DNA of 64,000 bases. Origin: Ligustrum vulgare (lineage: Eukaryota; Streptophyta; Magnoliopsida; Lamiales; Oleaceae). Location of the stretch: NCBI GenBank assembly GCA_963555705.1, contig OY743184.1:24824639-24888638 (forward strand). The letters run 5' to 3'. Made by a program: the position numbers and the translations under genes. The notes under the pieces were generated by a model. It did not search any database. It saw nothing but the letters and a program-made list of their open reading frames with translations, and was not told where the DNA came from. Positions 1 through 13,017 of the stretch are shown in pieces (position 1 is the stretch's first letter; every line of letters begins with the position of its first letter).

Positions 1-1050
1 CCGGTCTCACATGAATACATCCAAAGTGGCTCACACTGCCCCAAAGCACTCAAAAATCATGGAAGTGGATTTCCTCGAGCCCCCAAATATGTAAAGATTA
101 TCAAGTCTTCCATATTTCATCAAGAAGTGGCATTGCATGAATTTATATTCCGCATACAAAATAATTTTGTAAGGTAACAACATTCTTTTTGTAGGAATTT
201 CTTGTGGGGGCATACATCTAGGGGATAGGTATAAGATGACAAAATTTGGAATTTTGTTGCATAATGTTTCTCATTATGAATCCTTTAAAGATAAATGCAG
301 TTCATCTCCTAAGTTTTTCCCCACAAAAATATTCGTCTGCTAAAGTTACTTTTGGCCAACAAATCGACTTTTTTTTCGTAAAATTATAGTATCGATTAAA
401 TTGTCATTTTCTATAAAAAAATAAAATAAAAAACTGGAAACAATATTTTTTTGGCTAAATATATACATATTTTTCTCAAAAATTAAAAATTTGTTGTAAA
501 ATGGTAGAATTATTTTGTGGCTAAGCTCTACATTTTTCACAAATAACTTTTTGTGGGAAAACAAATTTGTAGGCTACTATTTCCAAATAAGGAAATAATT
601 CGTAGGGGCAATTTAAATTTATATAATTTTTTTTTTTTTTTTTTTATCTATATTGCATTAATTTAAAAAACATTCACTAAGTATTGTTACTTCTAAACTT
701 GAAAAGAGTATAGTATAGCAAACAATAAACATGTTCTCCATTATTGTTATGCTTCTTAAAAAACGTAACTCATCTTTCAAACACAAAACGCAAGAGATAT
801 AAAATAGCCCATAAAATCAAAACCAGTAAGAGATATTACACAACCCACACAAAAGATATTGCATAGCCCAAGAGATATAATCAACCAACAAAAAGTTGTC
901 TATTTCTTACTCGTTGAGGCTTGAGCCTTAGCTATATTATAAGTCCAGCACTTGCTCTTCCCTGTAGTAATAGATAAATGAAAGAAGTGATTGCTTTCAA
1001 AAAGCATGTTTTATACGGTAAAAGCATGTAGCGTTCCCACTTGAAGCTCT
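1..1050. other. Unassigned AT-rich DNA left of Copia-A
   Basis: I find no convincing gene, LTR or terminal inverted repeat here. Short open stretches exist on the minus strand but look like chance in AT-rich sequence. A T-run lies near 630-646. The last five bases (GCTCT, 1046-1050) form the probable left target-site duplication of Copia-A. Confidence 0.6.
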
Positions 1051-1539
1051 TGTTGGAGGAATTTTCTAAATAAATTGGATTTGCATTGGTTAAAAGAAAA
1101 AGGCAAAAGAAAAAGAAAAAACAATGCCAAACGATCGCATGAGCTTATTAAGAGGTGATCGTAAGTACTGTCTAAAATGAAGCAGATTCTAAATGGGCAT
1201 AACCATACGATCGCCATAGATCCTATCATGCGAGCGCATAAACTTTTGATTTGACGGGTTTCGATTTGACCGTTGGGATGTTTTAAAATTTAAATTTTCA
1301 AGTACCTTGTGGTTCACATGGATTTTCGTGGTGAAGACACATATAAAGAGTTGTGACTTTTGTAATGAGTTGTAACTATTGACAATACATTGTTTCAAGT
1401 TCTATATATAGAGGATTCGTTTGTTTTTGGATCGTATATTGATTTCTCCCCTCTTCTCTATTTGTTTAATCTTCTTGCATTAAAAATCGCTTTGTTCTCT
1501 TGCATACAAGTTTCTAGTATTCATTTACTACAACCTTGA
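1051..1539 (+). repeat. Copia-A 5' LTR, left part
   Basis: It begins TGTTGGAGGAATTTTC and aligns with the 3' LTR from 33978 onward, including the shared words around 1131 and 34068 that carry CGATCGCATG. A TATA-like stretch (TCTATATATAGAGG) is at about 1400-1413. It is cut at 1539 by Copia-B and resumes at 10200. Confidence 0.85.
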
Positions 1540-2949
1540 TGACGGGAACCCGGGTTGTTCTACTCACAAAAATTGATTTCTTGTGATAGATCATCTCGTT
1601 ACAGGATTTTCTGTTATATGTATTCAACTTGGAATAAATAATTGTGTGCACATAAAAAAAAAGATATTACCCTTGTAGCGTGCTTTAAAATAATCTATTT
1701 TCGCCGCTTCTTGATTTCACCAAAGCTTCAAACCCTCAAGCTTTCCTCGGTATTCTCCAATGGCAGCTGTGCAGGTGCGTGGTCACCTTTCTCAAGATCT
1801 CGGTTAAACTAAGATTAGAGTTTCTTTGTAAAGAGGAAACACACACTACACACTTTAGTGTGTGTCTCGCCACTTTTCCAATTAGGTTAAGAAAAATAGT
1901 CTTGGGAGACTATTTGTAACCTCTTTACACTCCAAAACCCTACCAGGCCTAGTACCATAACCCAGGCCCATTTCTGCACAACCCAAAATAGGTAATAAGC
2001 CTGTATAAACCCATTATAGTGAAGTCACCGAGGGAACCTGATCGGACCCAATTAAACTAAGCTCCAATAAATTAATTATGACCCGATCAACTCTTGATCA
2101 GTCAAAATTAATTTATTAATCACGTTCTATTCCACTAAAAGAACGAGATTGCACTTTTAGTAAAATTGAAATTACTGAAACAATTAATCAATAATTATAT
2201 CCTCTGACTTATCGTTCTTACATGTTACCCCGTCGATCAACTCGAATATTTGGAGCAAGTTACAACGACCAAAATGCCCTTCTCTGAATATTCATAAATT
2301 CTCAACTCTCATCTTCTATCTGACAGTTCGATGTGATCCCATCACATCATAGAATTCAACAGTCATTGTCGAATTACTGAGCTCAGATTCAACTGTCCAC
2401 CAGAAGAACCAGTGAGATTATAATCATACCTAAAAGGTGACGGATTCCATAATACGAATATATGTTCCTCGTTAGTTCACTTTAATTCCCAAAGTATCGA
2501 GATATTGATCAGCAATTTGATCTCACCCATTGATACCTCAAAGAACTTCAAGTTAGTAATCGAAGTCCATTATCTGATTAGGATTAAGGTCCTACGTACG
2601 ATAATCAAGTGAAATTAAATTTGTATGATCAATGTCATAAATTAATTTCACGTGGTCCCGTCCAATACGTTCCAAACGTACTCTCAATTTTATTACCAAA
2701 GTCAAAGATAGACTTTAATAAAATTGAGACGATCTTATCAAAATAAATTGTCCATATTTATTTACTGATCGTGAACGTTAATTTTAGATCGAATCACAAA
2801 TTGAATCTTTCTGTGTTTAACAACTTAAACACTCAATTTGTAATATCATATCGACCCATGGACAAACGCAACTTTATATTAATACAATCAATAAACATTT
2901 TATTTCGAATGTCGTGAATTATACTCTATAGGCATATATAATTCCAACA
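1540..2949 (-). repeat. Copia-B 3' LTR (transcriptional sense)
   Basis: This 1410-bp direct repeat matches 8791-10199 along its whole length. Its outer end reads TGACGGGAACCC on the plus strand where the other copy reads TGTTGGGAACCC. Confidence 0.93.
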
Positions 2950-2966
2950 ATATCCCACTTGCCCTT
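2950..2966 (-). other. Copia-B polypurine tract
   Basis: On the minus strand the sequence next to the LTR reads AAGGGCAAGTGGGATAT and then TGTTGGAA. A purine-rich run beside the 3' LTR is the usual primer for plus-strand DNA synthesis. Confidence 0.75.
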
Positions 2967-4300
2967 AGAGTATACATGAAACATCGAATCATCCATCTTG
3001 TCAACATCATCACTACATTAATGATTATGTTCTCAACCAAGATGATAACTCATTTTAATGTAAGTCACGGTTGTATAACAAACAATCCAAGATTGTGTTA
3101 TACCCAACCAATTAACCACATTATCTTCTAGTTATATTCCAATTTTGACGACTCTCGAGAGTCCTAGTCAAATCAGATCTTAATTAGTTTTAATCCATCA
3201 GATCACCAACTGAATAGATAAGCAAATATTTACTCGTTTTTCGAAAACGCTTCAGTATATTCTTTACCTCTATTCAATGATCTGATCCTGGATCAAACTA
3301 ATAATCACCAACAATATCCCCAGCATAAGATATGACCTATCTAGTGCAAAGTAAGGCTTCCTATAGCCGGAGCATAAGGAACCTTCTCTATCTTACCATG
3401 AGTCTTAGGAGGATACTCATAAGATAGATAAAGTCCACAAAGAACATTATTCCTTTCAAGACTTCAATATTGCAAATGTAGATAGTATCTTATTATTACA
3501 TGAAACTTGAGACTATTCTATTTCATTTTTCTCCTACTCCGAAAAGTACGGATGTCTAGAAAAAATAGACAGTCATCTACAAGTCCTTCAAGTCTAATTG
3601 CTGGTACCAACTACTATTTAATGAAAATACTCTCACACATAAGTAGAGTGTCATTCAAATAAGTAGTCGCGAAAACTGTCTCATCTTTCTGTATACACGA
3701 GTATACTTAAGATATATCAAGATTTTGATCAAGAACATGTATCACAATCGTTCGATCAAATTCTGTATTCCATATGTTGAACAAATACCCAAATCCAAAG
3801 TTGGAAACTTGTAAGTCATGAATTTTACTTTCATGGTTTTTAATATGAACTCATCAGGTTAAACTTTGTAAATGATTTCCTCAAGATGCATTCAAGAAAA
3901 AACTTCTTGACATCCATCTGTCGTACCTCATTTTTACAATGAACGGCAATGGATAAAAGATCCAGGTAAGCTTTCGCATGGCAATTGGTGAGAACGGTTT
4001 CACAAACCCATAGCCATAAGCTTTGCGCTGAAGGCATCAACCTTCTCATCTACCATTCTCCTATCATCTTAAAAATCATCACACCCTATAGGTTTGACCC
4101 CATTAGGTGTGTCTACAAATATCCAAACCCTAGTGTAGTACAAGGAATCCAATTCCGAGTTCCCATTCACTTTCCATGATTTCAATTCCATAACTTCTAC
4201 CACTTCCCTAAATGAGGAGTCCTTTTCTTATTTCAGTAGAGATCGTCTAAAAAAACTCTCTATAGAATAAATATTAAGAAGGTGGTCTTACAACCCTCCC
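2967..4300 (-). pseudogene. Copia-B reverse transcriptase / RNase H remnant
   Basis: Reading down the minus strand, 3840-4049 gives a stretch with QMDVKKFFLECIL, matching the first catalytic-Asp block of Copia reverse transcriptase (QMDV...FL). Near 3310-3420 a further block reads KVPYA followed by IGSLT, the Copia signature just before RNase H. Frameshifts and stops separate the pieces, so no functional protein is possible. The position directly upstream of the polypurine tract agrees with the Copia gene order. Confidence 0.7.
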
Positions 4301-4559
4301 ACTCCAATTAGTCGCTGGAAGTGTATTTCCATTATGTCCAAACAGAGTCCCTTCCTCTTCTCCCACTACTTGGTATATCCCTAATTGGGATCAACCTCTT
4401 CACTGCCTCTTTATGAACCTAAAGAAGAGACAGAACAGTGAGAACAACTTCGACTACAACCTTTGGTTTTCCCCTGTCCATTGGGATCACTAGGTAAGAA
4501 TAGTGGTTGAACCACTTGCCCATTCTCCCACTAGGATCAGGAACCATCGGTTCCGTAGG

Positions 4560-5290
4560 AAGTTCCAAATCATCAAGATTAATTCTATGCGGAAATCTGG
4601 AATCAAGTTGTTTGAACTACGTTCTAACATCTCATCCAATAGAATTTTACTTGTTGATTTGTATTCTTCTATACGCCTTATCCTCTAAGAAAGCTACATT
4701 TGTACTCAATAAATACTTTCTTGACCAGAGGACTATAGAAGAAATAATTTCTAGTTTCGCTGCATACCTTATAATCAAACCTTCATTGTTGCCTCAATCT
4801 CGTCAATCCTTGCTTTCGGCTTGTGTGCCAAAAGTCCCCAAATCTGAATGTGGTGTAAACTGAGCTTGCACCCATGCCACAACTCTAGGGGTATTTCAGG
4901 AAACGAATCAATGGTACTAGGCTATGAAGGAACCTGACTATCTCCGGTGTACATTCCCAAATGAAACTAGTAACGAGGATAACTCATCATTGATTTGGTA
5001 TTACCTTGTTCTCCTTTTCCGATAAATGGTTCCTAAACTCATATGAGAGATACACAAACCTCGATCAAATCGAAGTATTTCGATTCTCTTAATTACTTCT
5101 CAACTTCTATCCAAAATTCTAGAATTTCTTCAACATTTCGGATTAATGAGATATTAAGTATATAATCGAGATCTGGAGTGATCATCAATAAAAGTGATGA
5201 ATTACTCGTACTCTCTCGTATCTTCAGCACCAACGAATCCACACATATCGAAGTGTATTAATCCCCAAACTCTTAAGTCCATTTAATGTA
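4560..5290 (-). pseudogene. Copia-B integrase remnant
   Basis: Fragments on the minus strand resemble Copia integrase: FITFIDDHSRS near 5180-5200 (catalytic-core Asp block) and SRKYLLSTNVAFLED then STSKILLDEMLE near 4600-4740, which match the C-terminal part of the family. Several stops and frame changes intervene. It lies upstream of the reverse transcriptase remnant, which is the Ty1/Copia domain order and not the Gypsy order. Confidence 0.65.
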
Positions 5291-8200
5291 TAAGGACTCT
5301 TGGTTATCTAATCCTCTAAACAAGATTCAGAAAACAATATAGATTCCACCTCAGATCCTTTTGAGGTCCATCCCTTACTAGTATTAGAATCGAGTTTTGG
5401 ATAAGTGTAACCAAGCCTAAGATCTTAATCATTTTACCCTCTAAATAAAATTCAAAAGCCCACATAGATTCCACCTCCAAAATACTTAGAGGCTATCTTT
5501 ACTAGTCTTTCAATCTTATTTAGATAAATATGATTATCTTAAGATCTTATCAAAGAGTTCATTAATACAAGGAGTCATCTATCATTTATCATTTGTAGTA
5601 ATATTACACTTAGAACCATTTACAAGGCTTTAAGATTGTTAATCATTTGTCTCGCAATAATAAGAGCATTATTTAACTTAATTCCAACTAATAACTGGAA
5701 ATTAAGTGCTAAATAATTCCGCTCAAATAATAAAGAGACAAAATAACAATAAAATTGTTTCGCAAACATAAAAGCCCAACGGCTCTTTCCATATTACCGT
5801 ACCCGTGCTTATCCTTATATTATACTCTATCTCATTGTGTCATTTGGTCACCTAGGACCATATTGCAACAACTTGCAATAGTGATTAGTTACTCTAGAAT
5901 CTATAATCAAGATAGACTCAATTACTAACCATAACACAATGAATATAGTCTTACTCCATTATAGAGTTTCCAGGAAAGGCTACTTCCTCATTAGTCCTAT
6001 CTTTGCTCAAAAGCAAAAAAGTTAGAGGGCCTACCATACTATTCGTTACTTTAAAATAATCTCTTCTCTATGAATAGCTTACACTGAACCTTTCAGGGAC
6101 ACGTTCATCCTGGTGAATATAGTCCACACTGAACCGCAAGAGATCATCTTAAAAGATTTCTCAAGCATTATGTCACATGAATCAATGTTTGCAAGTGGAA
6201 CCTCCACCACGTTAAAGTGACCAATCACGTTTTACCAAATGGTCTCTCGAAAAAAATCGTGATCGGTTCATAAGTAGAGATATATTATAGCTTGATAGCA
6301 TATTTTGTATAACTCCATAATTAAAATGTTCAAATTATCATAAATACCCTTCCATCGAGAAAATAAATATGGTATCCTATTTTGATGTTTTTATTGCGAA
6401 GTACTTGACATGAGAATCAAAACTATGCAATAAACCATCTTATCAAAATAAAACCATTTTCATTGGAAGATTTATAATTATTTTTGAACAAGGATTTTCT
6501 AGCACGAACAAATCTCATAAGTGGAAAGAATTATAACGAGACATGTTACAATTTTTCCAAATTAGTTGGTGATGTCTAAACATATAACTAGTTGTGGAAA
6601 TACGACATTCAAATAAAATAAATGTATTAAACATGAGTTGCATAAATGATGAATACTTTCATATATGATGCATGAAGAAAAATTATGCACAAGTATATCC
6701 AAACCTACTATAATATGACGACAACCTAAAACCCCAAAATCTTAAACACATTTCTCTATAGGAGAAATAAATGTGATTTATGGCTAGGCTGGGACCCTCC
6801 CACTAAATTAAATATATCTAGCATCTCATGCAATATTTAATTTATAGTCGTTAAAATTTGGCCATCATTGACATCGTTTGGATATTCTATAGGAAGTCCC
6901 CACGATGTCATTGATTTAAGTGTCTAACCCCTATATTAATAATATTTCAAGTACCAAATTAATTATGTCACCTATAGGGTAATCATGATTAATTCACACT
7001 TAAAAAATCATCACCTAATTGGGCCCAATCCAGTAGCCAAAACAGTGCAGCCCTCCTATAGAGAGACTAATTAGATTAGCACGAGGCATACACAAATTTT
7101 TACTAATGGACTAATAGGGGAGGCCGTGGGTTCAAAAATTGCACCCTCCCTCACTTAATATTTTGAACTCTTGGGTTTTAATTAATAATTACCCAATCAA
7201 TTTTAACTCTTAAAATTAATTTAATTATTAATAAATATATTTATTTTCTAATCTAACATTTAGAAAAGAAAATAAAATATAAAACAATGCATGATAGTAT
7301 AGTACCTAGAGCAGTGTTTATGCGATCTACATGACATGTTATTTAATGACATTCATTCATAATTTATTAAAGCAATAAATAAATGCGATAATAAAATAAA
7401 CATGAACATAATTTATGGCCAAACCTAGACACAAAAATTACAAATTAATTAAAGATTCAATTGAGCCACAAGTTAGCCCAATTCTTCAATTTCCATTTGC
7501 AAGTGTCCAGTCCAAATCTGCAAAGTTTCAGTCTTCAACCCAAATGTCAAAATGTGATGATCCAATTAAATATTCCAGCCCATTGTGAAATTCAGTCCAC
7601 ATTGCATTGGCCCAGCTAAACAATTTAGCCCACATTGCAATTAATAAAAATGGATCAATTTTACAATTTCTGGGCCATATTTAATTTCATCAAAATTTGG
7701 CCCAAGTGAATATTGAGCATTCTAGTCCGAAACCAGAATTTGGCCCAACTGATTAACTGCATGGATCTGGCCCAAATTGGAATTAATGGCCCAACACTGT
7801 GAATCCCTTCTCCTTTCTCATGCATTCTCTGTGAACTAACCACAAGAACAAGTTTCAGCCGCCACCTCAAGCCAACGTCGGACGTTTTGTGTAAGAAGAA
7901 ACCACCACATCGACTACAAGAGCAGCCCCTGTCTACTGGCATCGCCGTCTCCATCCTCGAGCACAGCCGCTCCAACAAGTAGCAACGTTGAGACCGCAGC
8001 TGCGTTGTGGCATTGCTGCAGTCGCCTTCTTTGCCATTCTCCAGAAGTAGCAATGGATGAAACCACCACTACGAACACAACCGCAGCCCCATGTACCGCT
8101 GCCTCCATCACAGTGGCGTGAGCCACCGAACAGCAGTAGCGCAGCGCCGCTTCACAGCAGCACCAGGTGCCACTGCCCATGCGATCGAGCACCGATCGCA

Positions 8201-8776
8201 GCCGCAACACCTCCAAGATTGCAGCGCCAAGTGCCTCCATCAACTGCCTATCGCAATGGCAACACCCACCTGTGCCGTTGACTGCTTCCATGTAGTTCAC
8301 AGCTCTTTCTCGAAATTGCAAGTAAGGTCCTCCATTCGTTGAAGAAGATGAAATTTGGTGCAGCATACGAAAATTGCATCTCAGCTCCTTTCCTTAAAAA
8401 CTGCAGATCAAGTCCTCCGAATTTTGCAAAAAAAAAAGTCCTTCATTGAAACTGGATAATTGATCCCTCAATCTGAAACTGCAGATCTAGTCCTTGGATT
8501 TTATAATTACAACAGAAATTACACAAACCCTAATTCTATTGCAAAAATCAAAATCAAAGGGGAAAACGTGGAGACGTAATCCACCCCCTTTGTTACATAA
8601 CTCGATAATACAAATACAAGAATTTACAAAATAAAATCTAAGGCCATAAATTAGTTCAACAAAACATCATTCATCTAATAACAAATAAATCACATAATCC
8701 TAACACCGCTCTACTAACACATGCAATAATAAAATAATTTATTCCTAAATACACAAAACAGTATCAAAAACCTAAC
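5291..8776 (-). other. Copia-B leader and unrecognisable gag/protease region
   Basis: By position this should contain the 5' untranslated leader, gag and protease. I could not recognise a gag core, a zinc knuckle or a DSG/DTG motif. The part at about 7800-8380 is much more GC-rich than its surroundings and carries overlapping open frames on both strands (for example 7914-8366 minus, 150 codons) with low-complexity Cys/Ala/Ser-rich translations; I see no known domain in it. Confidence 0.5.
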
Positions 8777-8788
8777 GCTCTGATACCA
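8777..8788 (-). other. Copia-B primer-binding site (initiator tRNA-Met)
   Basis: On the minus strand the 12-mer TGGTATCAGAGC lies 2 bases inside the LTR at 8791. It is the standard plant Copia primer-binding site complementary to initiator tRNA-Met. Confidence 0.93.
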
Positions 8789-8790
8789 AT

Positions 8791-10199
8791 TGTTGGGAAC
8801 CCGGGTTGTTCTACTCACAAAAATTGATTTCTTGTGATAGATCATCACGTTACAGGATTTTCTGTTATATGTATTCAACTTTGAATAAATAATTGTGTGC
8901 ACATAAAAAAAAAGATATTACCCTTGTAGCGTGCTTTACAATAATTTCTTTTCGCTGCTTCTTGATTTCACCAAAGGTTCAAACCCTCAAGCTTTTCTCG
9001 GTGTTCTCCAATGGCAGCTGTGCAGGTGCGTGGTCACCTTTCTCAAGACCTCGGTTAAACTAAGATCAGAGTTTCTTTGTAAAGAGAAAATACACACTAC
9101 ATACTTTATTGTGTGTCTCGCCACTTTTCCAATTAGGTTAAGAAAAATAGTCTTGGGAGACTATTTGTAACCTCTTTACACTCCAAAACCCTACCAGGCC
9201 TAGTACCATAACCCAGACCCATTTCTGCACAACCCAATACAGGTAATAAGCCTGTATAACCCATTATAGTGAAGCCACCGAGGGAACCTGATCGGACCCA
9301 ATTAAACTAAGCTCCAATAAATTAATTATGACCCGATCAACTCTTGATCGGTCAAAATTAATTTATTAATCACGTTCTATTCTACTAAAAGAACGAGATT
9401 GCACTCTTAGTAAAATTGAAATTACTGAAACAATTAATCAATAATTATATCCTCTGACTTATCGTTCTTACATGTTACCCCCGTCGATCAACTCGAATAT
9501 TCGGAGTAAGTTACAATGACCAAAATGCCCTTCTCTGAATATTCATAAATTCTCAACTCTCATCTTCTATCTGACAGTTCAATGTGATCCATCACATCAT
9601 AGAATTCAACAGTCATTGTCGAATTACTGAGCTCAGATTCAACTGTCCACCAGAAGAACCAGTGAGATTATAATCATACCTAAAAGGTGACGGATTTCAT
9701 AATACGAATATATGTTCCTCGTTAGTTCACTTTAATTCCCAAAGTATCGAGATATTGATCAGCAATTTGATCTCACCCATTGATACCTCAAAGAACTTCA
9801 AGTTAGTAATCGAAGTCCATTATCCGATTAGGATTAAGGTCCTACGTACGATAATCAAGTGAAATTAAATTTGTATGATCAATGTCATAAATTAATTTCA
9901 CGTGGTCCCGTCCAATACGTTCCAAACGTACTCTCAATTTTATTACCAAAGTCAAAGATAGACTTTAATAAAATTGAGACGATCTTATTAAAATAAATTG
10001 TCCATATTTATTTACTGATCGTGAACATTAATTTTAGATCGAATCACAAATTGAATCTTTCTGTGTTTAACAACTTAAACACTCAATTTGTAAAATCATA
10101 TCGACCCATGGACAAACGCAACTTTATATTAATACAATCAATAAACATTTTATTTCGAATGTCGTGAATTATACTCTATGGGCATATATAATTTCAACA
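8791..10199 (-). repeat. Copia-B 5' LTR (transcriptional sense)
   Basis: This 1409-bp copy of 1540-2949 is bounded by the primer-binding site on one side and the target-site duplication CTTGA (10200-10204) on the other. Confidence 0.93.
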
Positions 10200-10440
10200 C
10201 TTGAATACTAGACTCACTTGTGTTGTTCATTATCGTCATTGTGTTCGGGTTTGTTGCCGGAAAGTGCACGTTCATCATCAAACAAATAGTAGGATTCCAT
10301 TGTATCTTGGAGGTTTATTTGGATCTTGAGTGCATCTCTTGTGAGACAACTAAAGTCTTAAGGAAAGTGAGTATTCGTGCCTTGGATTCATTAAATTTTT
10401 TTCAAGCGTTTGTCATCACATCACCACATTTGTTTCAAAA
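10200..10440 (+). repeat. Copia-A 5' LTR, right part
   Basis: It continues the LTR after Copia-B. It shares TTCATTATCGTC, CCGGAAAGTGCAC and CACATCACCACATTTG with 39910-39988, but contains about 150 bases (roughly 10275-10405) missing from the 3' copy. No clear primer-binding site follows it. Confidence 0.8.
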
Positions 10441-10471
10441 ATCTTAAGACTTTATTTGCATAATTGTTGTT

Positions 10472-10635
10472 ATGGCACCAACAACTTTTTCGCTTCTTGA
10501 TCTTGCTGTGGACTTCATGGAGTTGGAAAAGTTTGAAGGATCAAACTTTAGGTGTTGGCAAAACAAATTACATTTCCTTCTCACTACAATCAACGTGGTT
10601 TATGTGCATACTACTCCAAAATCGAAAGATATCGA
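10472..10635 (+). pseudogene. Copia-A gag, N-terminal part
   Basis: ATG at 10472 opens a frame with FMELEKFEGSNFRCWQNK, a typical Copia gag start (a short F-x-G-x-N-F-x-x-W block). It runs to DIDDD and is then cut by the solo Gypsy LTR at 10636. The rest of gag resumes at 12362. Confidence 0.8.
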
Positions 10636-12361
10636 TGATGACGATCCGCAAGTGCACGGGTCACACAAGTAATAAAGTGGATTTTAAGTCCGAATATCGT
10701 TCCCACAGAGATTGTTTTAAATCGTATTTTAGACTACTACCTTAACCGGAACTAGAGAAGCCTAAGATTTGGAAATTTTGAATTAAAATTAAACTAGAAA
10801 GAACGAGGAAATTTGATTTAGAGAAAATATGAGAAAAAACATGCTAGAATTGAGAATCCACATTTATTCCATTAATTACGCATTAAATTAAACATCTAAC
10901 AATAATTCACGAGGTTTTGAAAATCCATATTCCTAATATTGTCAAGACTCCCTTTCGGACAAGAATCAACACCTATTTCTATACACAATCCGACTATATT
11001 TCTATGGCGAATCTAAATGTATAGAAAAGCATTAAAAGTTTTGTGAATACTATAGCAGATAACATAAAGCATAAGGGTATATTTCTATCCCCTATCGGAC
11101 TTTGTGATAATTGACACAAGTCTAATGAAATCTCAATCTTTCGAGCTTAAGAAATCACAACCTAAATTCATACAACTAGTGATCAAGTAATTGCATGATA
11201 AAAAAGTATAAATCAATTGCTCAAACCCATGAATTATGAAATTAAATGATAATCAATATATAAAATCCGGAAATAAATGCTTCATCACAATTCTAACATT
11301 TAAGAACCTAGCCTAGATACATAATTGAATATAAATCACAAGAGGAATGGATAGATGTCACCCTATTCATGCCCTTGATCTTCGTTCTTCAATTGTGTCT
11401 TGGGTTGGAGTGGATCCCTTCGCAATCCGACATCGTTTTGGCCTCTCTTCAATCAATTGGGAACATTGGGAACCCTTAATTACGTGTCCCAAGCCATGTA
11501 TTTATAGATGTTCATGAGAATAAGGTTAATTGTGGAGAAAATTGCTGAATTTCGCGTAAAAAGCCCAGCTGCGGCCCAGTCGGGACTACCGTGCGACCGC
11601 ACGGTTCAGAAATGCGCGATCGCATGACTCTGCAGGTAAACTTCAGTTGCTGATTTTTTTGACCGTGCGGCCGCACGGTTATACCGGCAGCTACATTTTT
11701 CTTCTTTAAATCTCAGCAATTTGGTCCTCATCCTTTTATTGCATAGCATTTAGTATTTTGATCATATCTTTCTATTCCATTATCCGATTGAGGTAGTTCA
11801 AAGTCCGTTAGAAAGATAACGTAAAGGGCTACAGTTCTCCCTGAAATAGGATTTTACCAATTCGAACGTTTATTGCCCCAAAATTAGGTTTCAAAGTCTG
11901 ACTAAAAATCTGTCCGAAGACCTTGTTTGATTTAAATGAATTTATGGTAATATTCTTACCATATTTCATTCCTTTTTGCCATATAATTGCATCCAATTGA
12001 CTCCTAAAAGTCCTCAAGTATCTTATCTTGATCCGAATCAACTATCGAATATTTGCAATTTGGTCCTTTTTCTTTTGATTTGTATACTTTAGTCCTTGAA
12101 CTCCCAATTTCTTCCAATTTGGTTCTTTCTTTGACTTTTCTTCCAATTGACCCTTGATCTACTTCATCCATTCTTGATTTGCATACTTTGGTTCTTTTGT
12201 CATCCAATTTGCTTGTTTTTACTCCAATTCCTTTGTTTTCTCGACTTTGGATTATTTCTGAAATGTAAACAAATAACGCAAAATAAATAGCAAATATTCC
12301 AAAACAAACATATAAAATCCTACTTTTAGGATAGAAATAAGTGTATAAAATACACTTATCA
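10636..12361 (-). mobile_element. Solo LTR of the Gypsy (Athila-type) family
   Basis: This 1726-bp sequence has TG...CA ends and a perfect target-site duplication ATCGA (10631-10635 and 12362-12366). On the minus strand it begins TGATAAGTGTATTTTATACAC and ends near GTGCACTTGCGGATCG, matching both LTRs of the element at 16489-24697. No internal retrotransposon sequence is present, so it probably arose by LTR-LTR recombination. A minus-strand TATA-like TATAAATAC lies near 11499-11507, at the equivalent place to the TATA box in the other two copies. Confidence 0.93.
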
Positions 12362-13017
12362 ATCGAGACTGGAAATTTGGCTAATGTAAGGGCAAGACAA
12401 AAGTGGGAACAAGATGATTATACATGCAAAGGAATTCAGACTCTTTGTTTGATCAATACCATGGAAAAAGGAGTACAAAAGAAATTTGGGATGCATTGGA
12501 AGAAAAATATATGTCTGAGGATGCTACAAGTAAGAAATTTCTTGCTTCTAAATTTAATCTATATCGTATGGTAGACAATAGGAAAGTTATTGAGCAATTC
12601 CATGAAATAGTTTATATTTGTAATCAATTTCAACAACATGATATGAATATGGATGAATCCTTTGTTGCATCTTTCATTATTGATAAACTTCCTCCAAGTT
12701 GGAGAGATTACAAGAAGAATCTCAAGCATTGGAAGGATAATCTTTTCCTTGAAGATTTGGGCCAACATCTTCATATTGAAGAGGACTTTAAAGTAAACAA
12801 CATTGATGAAAATAATGGTCAATCTTCTACCATCCATATGGTGGAAGAAGTGAAAGATATCAACAAAGAATGCAAACAAAACTTCTCAAAGAAAAACAAA
12901 AATAGGACATTTGACTCCTAGGACAAAGACTCAAAGAAGAAGAAGGAACCATGTTTCAATTGTAGTAAGATGGAACATCTCAAAAGGGATTGTCTTCTTG
13001 AAAAGAAAAAGAAATAA
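12362..13017 (+). pseudogene. Copia-A gag, C-terminal part with zinc knuckle
   Basis: Frames at 12362-12920 give RARQKWEQDDYTCKG, then IWDALEEKYMSEDATSKKFL, then FIIDKLPPSWRDYKK, the characteristic Copia gag (UBN2-type) blocks, with a frameshift near 12430. A retroviral zinc knuckle CFNCSKMEHLKRDC (CX2CX4HX4C, 12952-12993) follows in another frame, so a second frameshift is needed. Gag forms the capsid of the virus-like particle and the knuckle binds RNA. All four zinc ligands are intact although the gene is dead. Confidence 0.85.

Larger units (their letters stand above)
1540..10199 (-). mobile_element. Copia-B: full-length degenerate Ty1/Copia element in the Copia-A 5' LTR
   Basis: Long terminal repeats lie at 1540-2949 and 8791-10199, with TG...CA ends on the minus strand (TGTTGGAAT at 2949 reading down). 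The target-site duplication CTTGA is at 1535-1539 and 10200-10204. A primer-binding site for initiator tRNA-Met and a polypurine tract fix the orientation as minus. The internal region of 5.8 kb holds decayed integrase, reverse transcriptase and RNase H in Copia order, preceded by a long leader in which gag cannot be recognised. The two LTRs are still clearly alike, with a few tens of differences by eye in about 1.41 kb. Confidence 0.92.

Noticed and set aside
1046..1050. A 7-bp target duplication AAGCTCT for Copia-A instead of 5 bp
   Set aside because: Copia elements make 5-bp duplications, and the two extra A bases can belong to the LTR end. The exact border is left as uncertain.
4503..4863. 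Plus-strand frame of 118 codons
   Set aside because: It is the shadow of the decayed Copia-B integrase/reverse transcriptase linker, which reads sensibly on the minus strand.
7914..8366. Open frame of 150 codons (minus) and overlapping plus-strand frames in the GC-rich stretch
   Set aside because: Translations are low-complexity and no domain is visible; GC-rich DNA has few stop codons, so such frames arise by chance. Kept only as an odd region of Copia-B.
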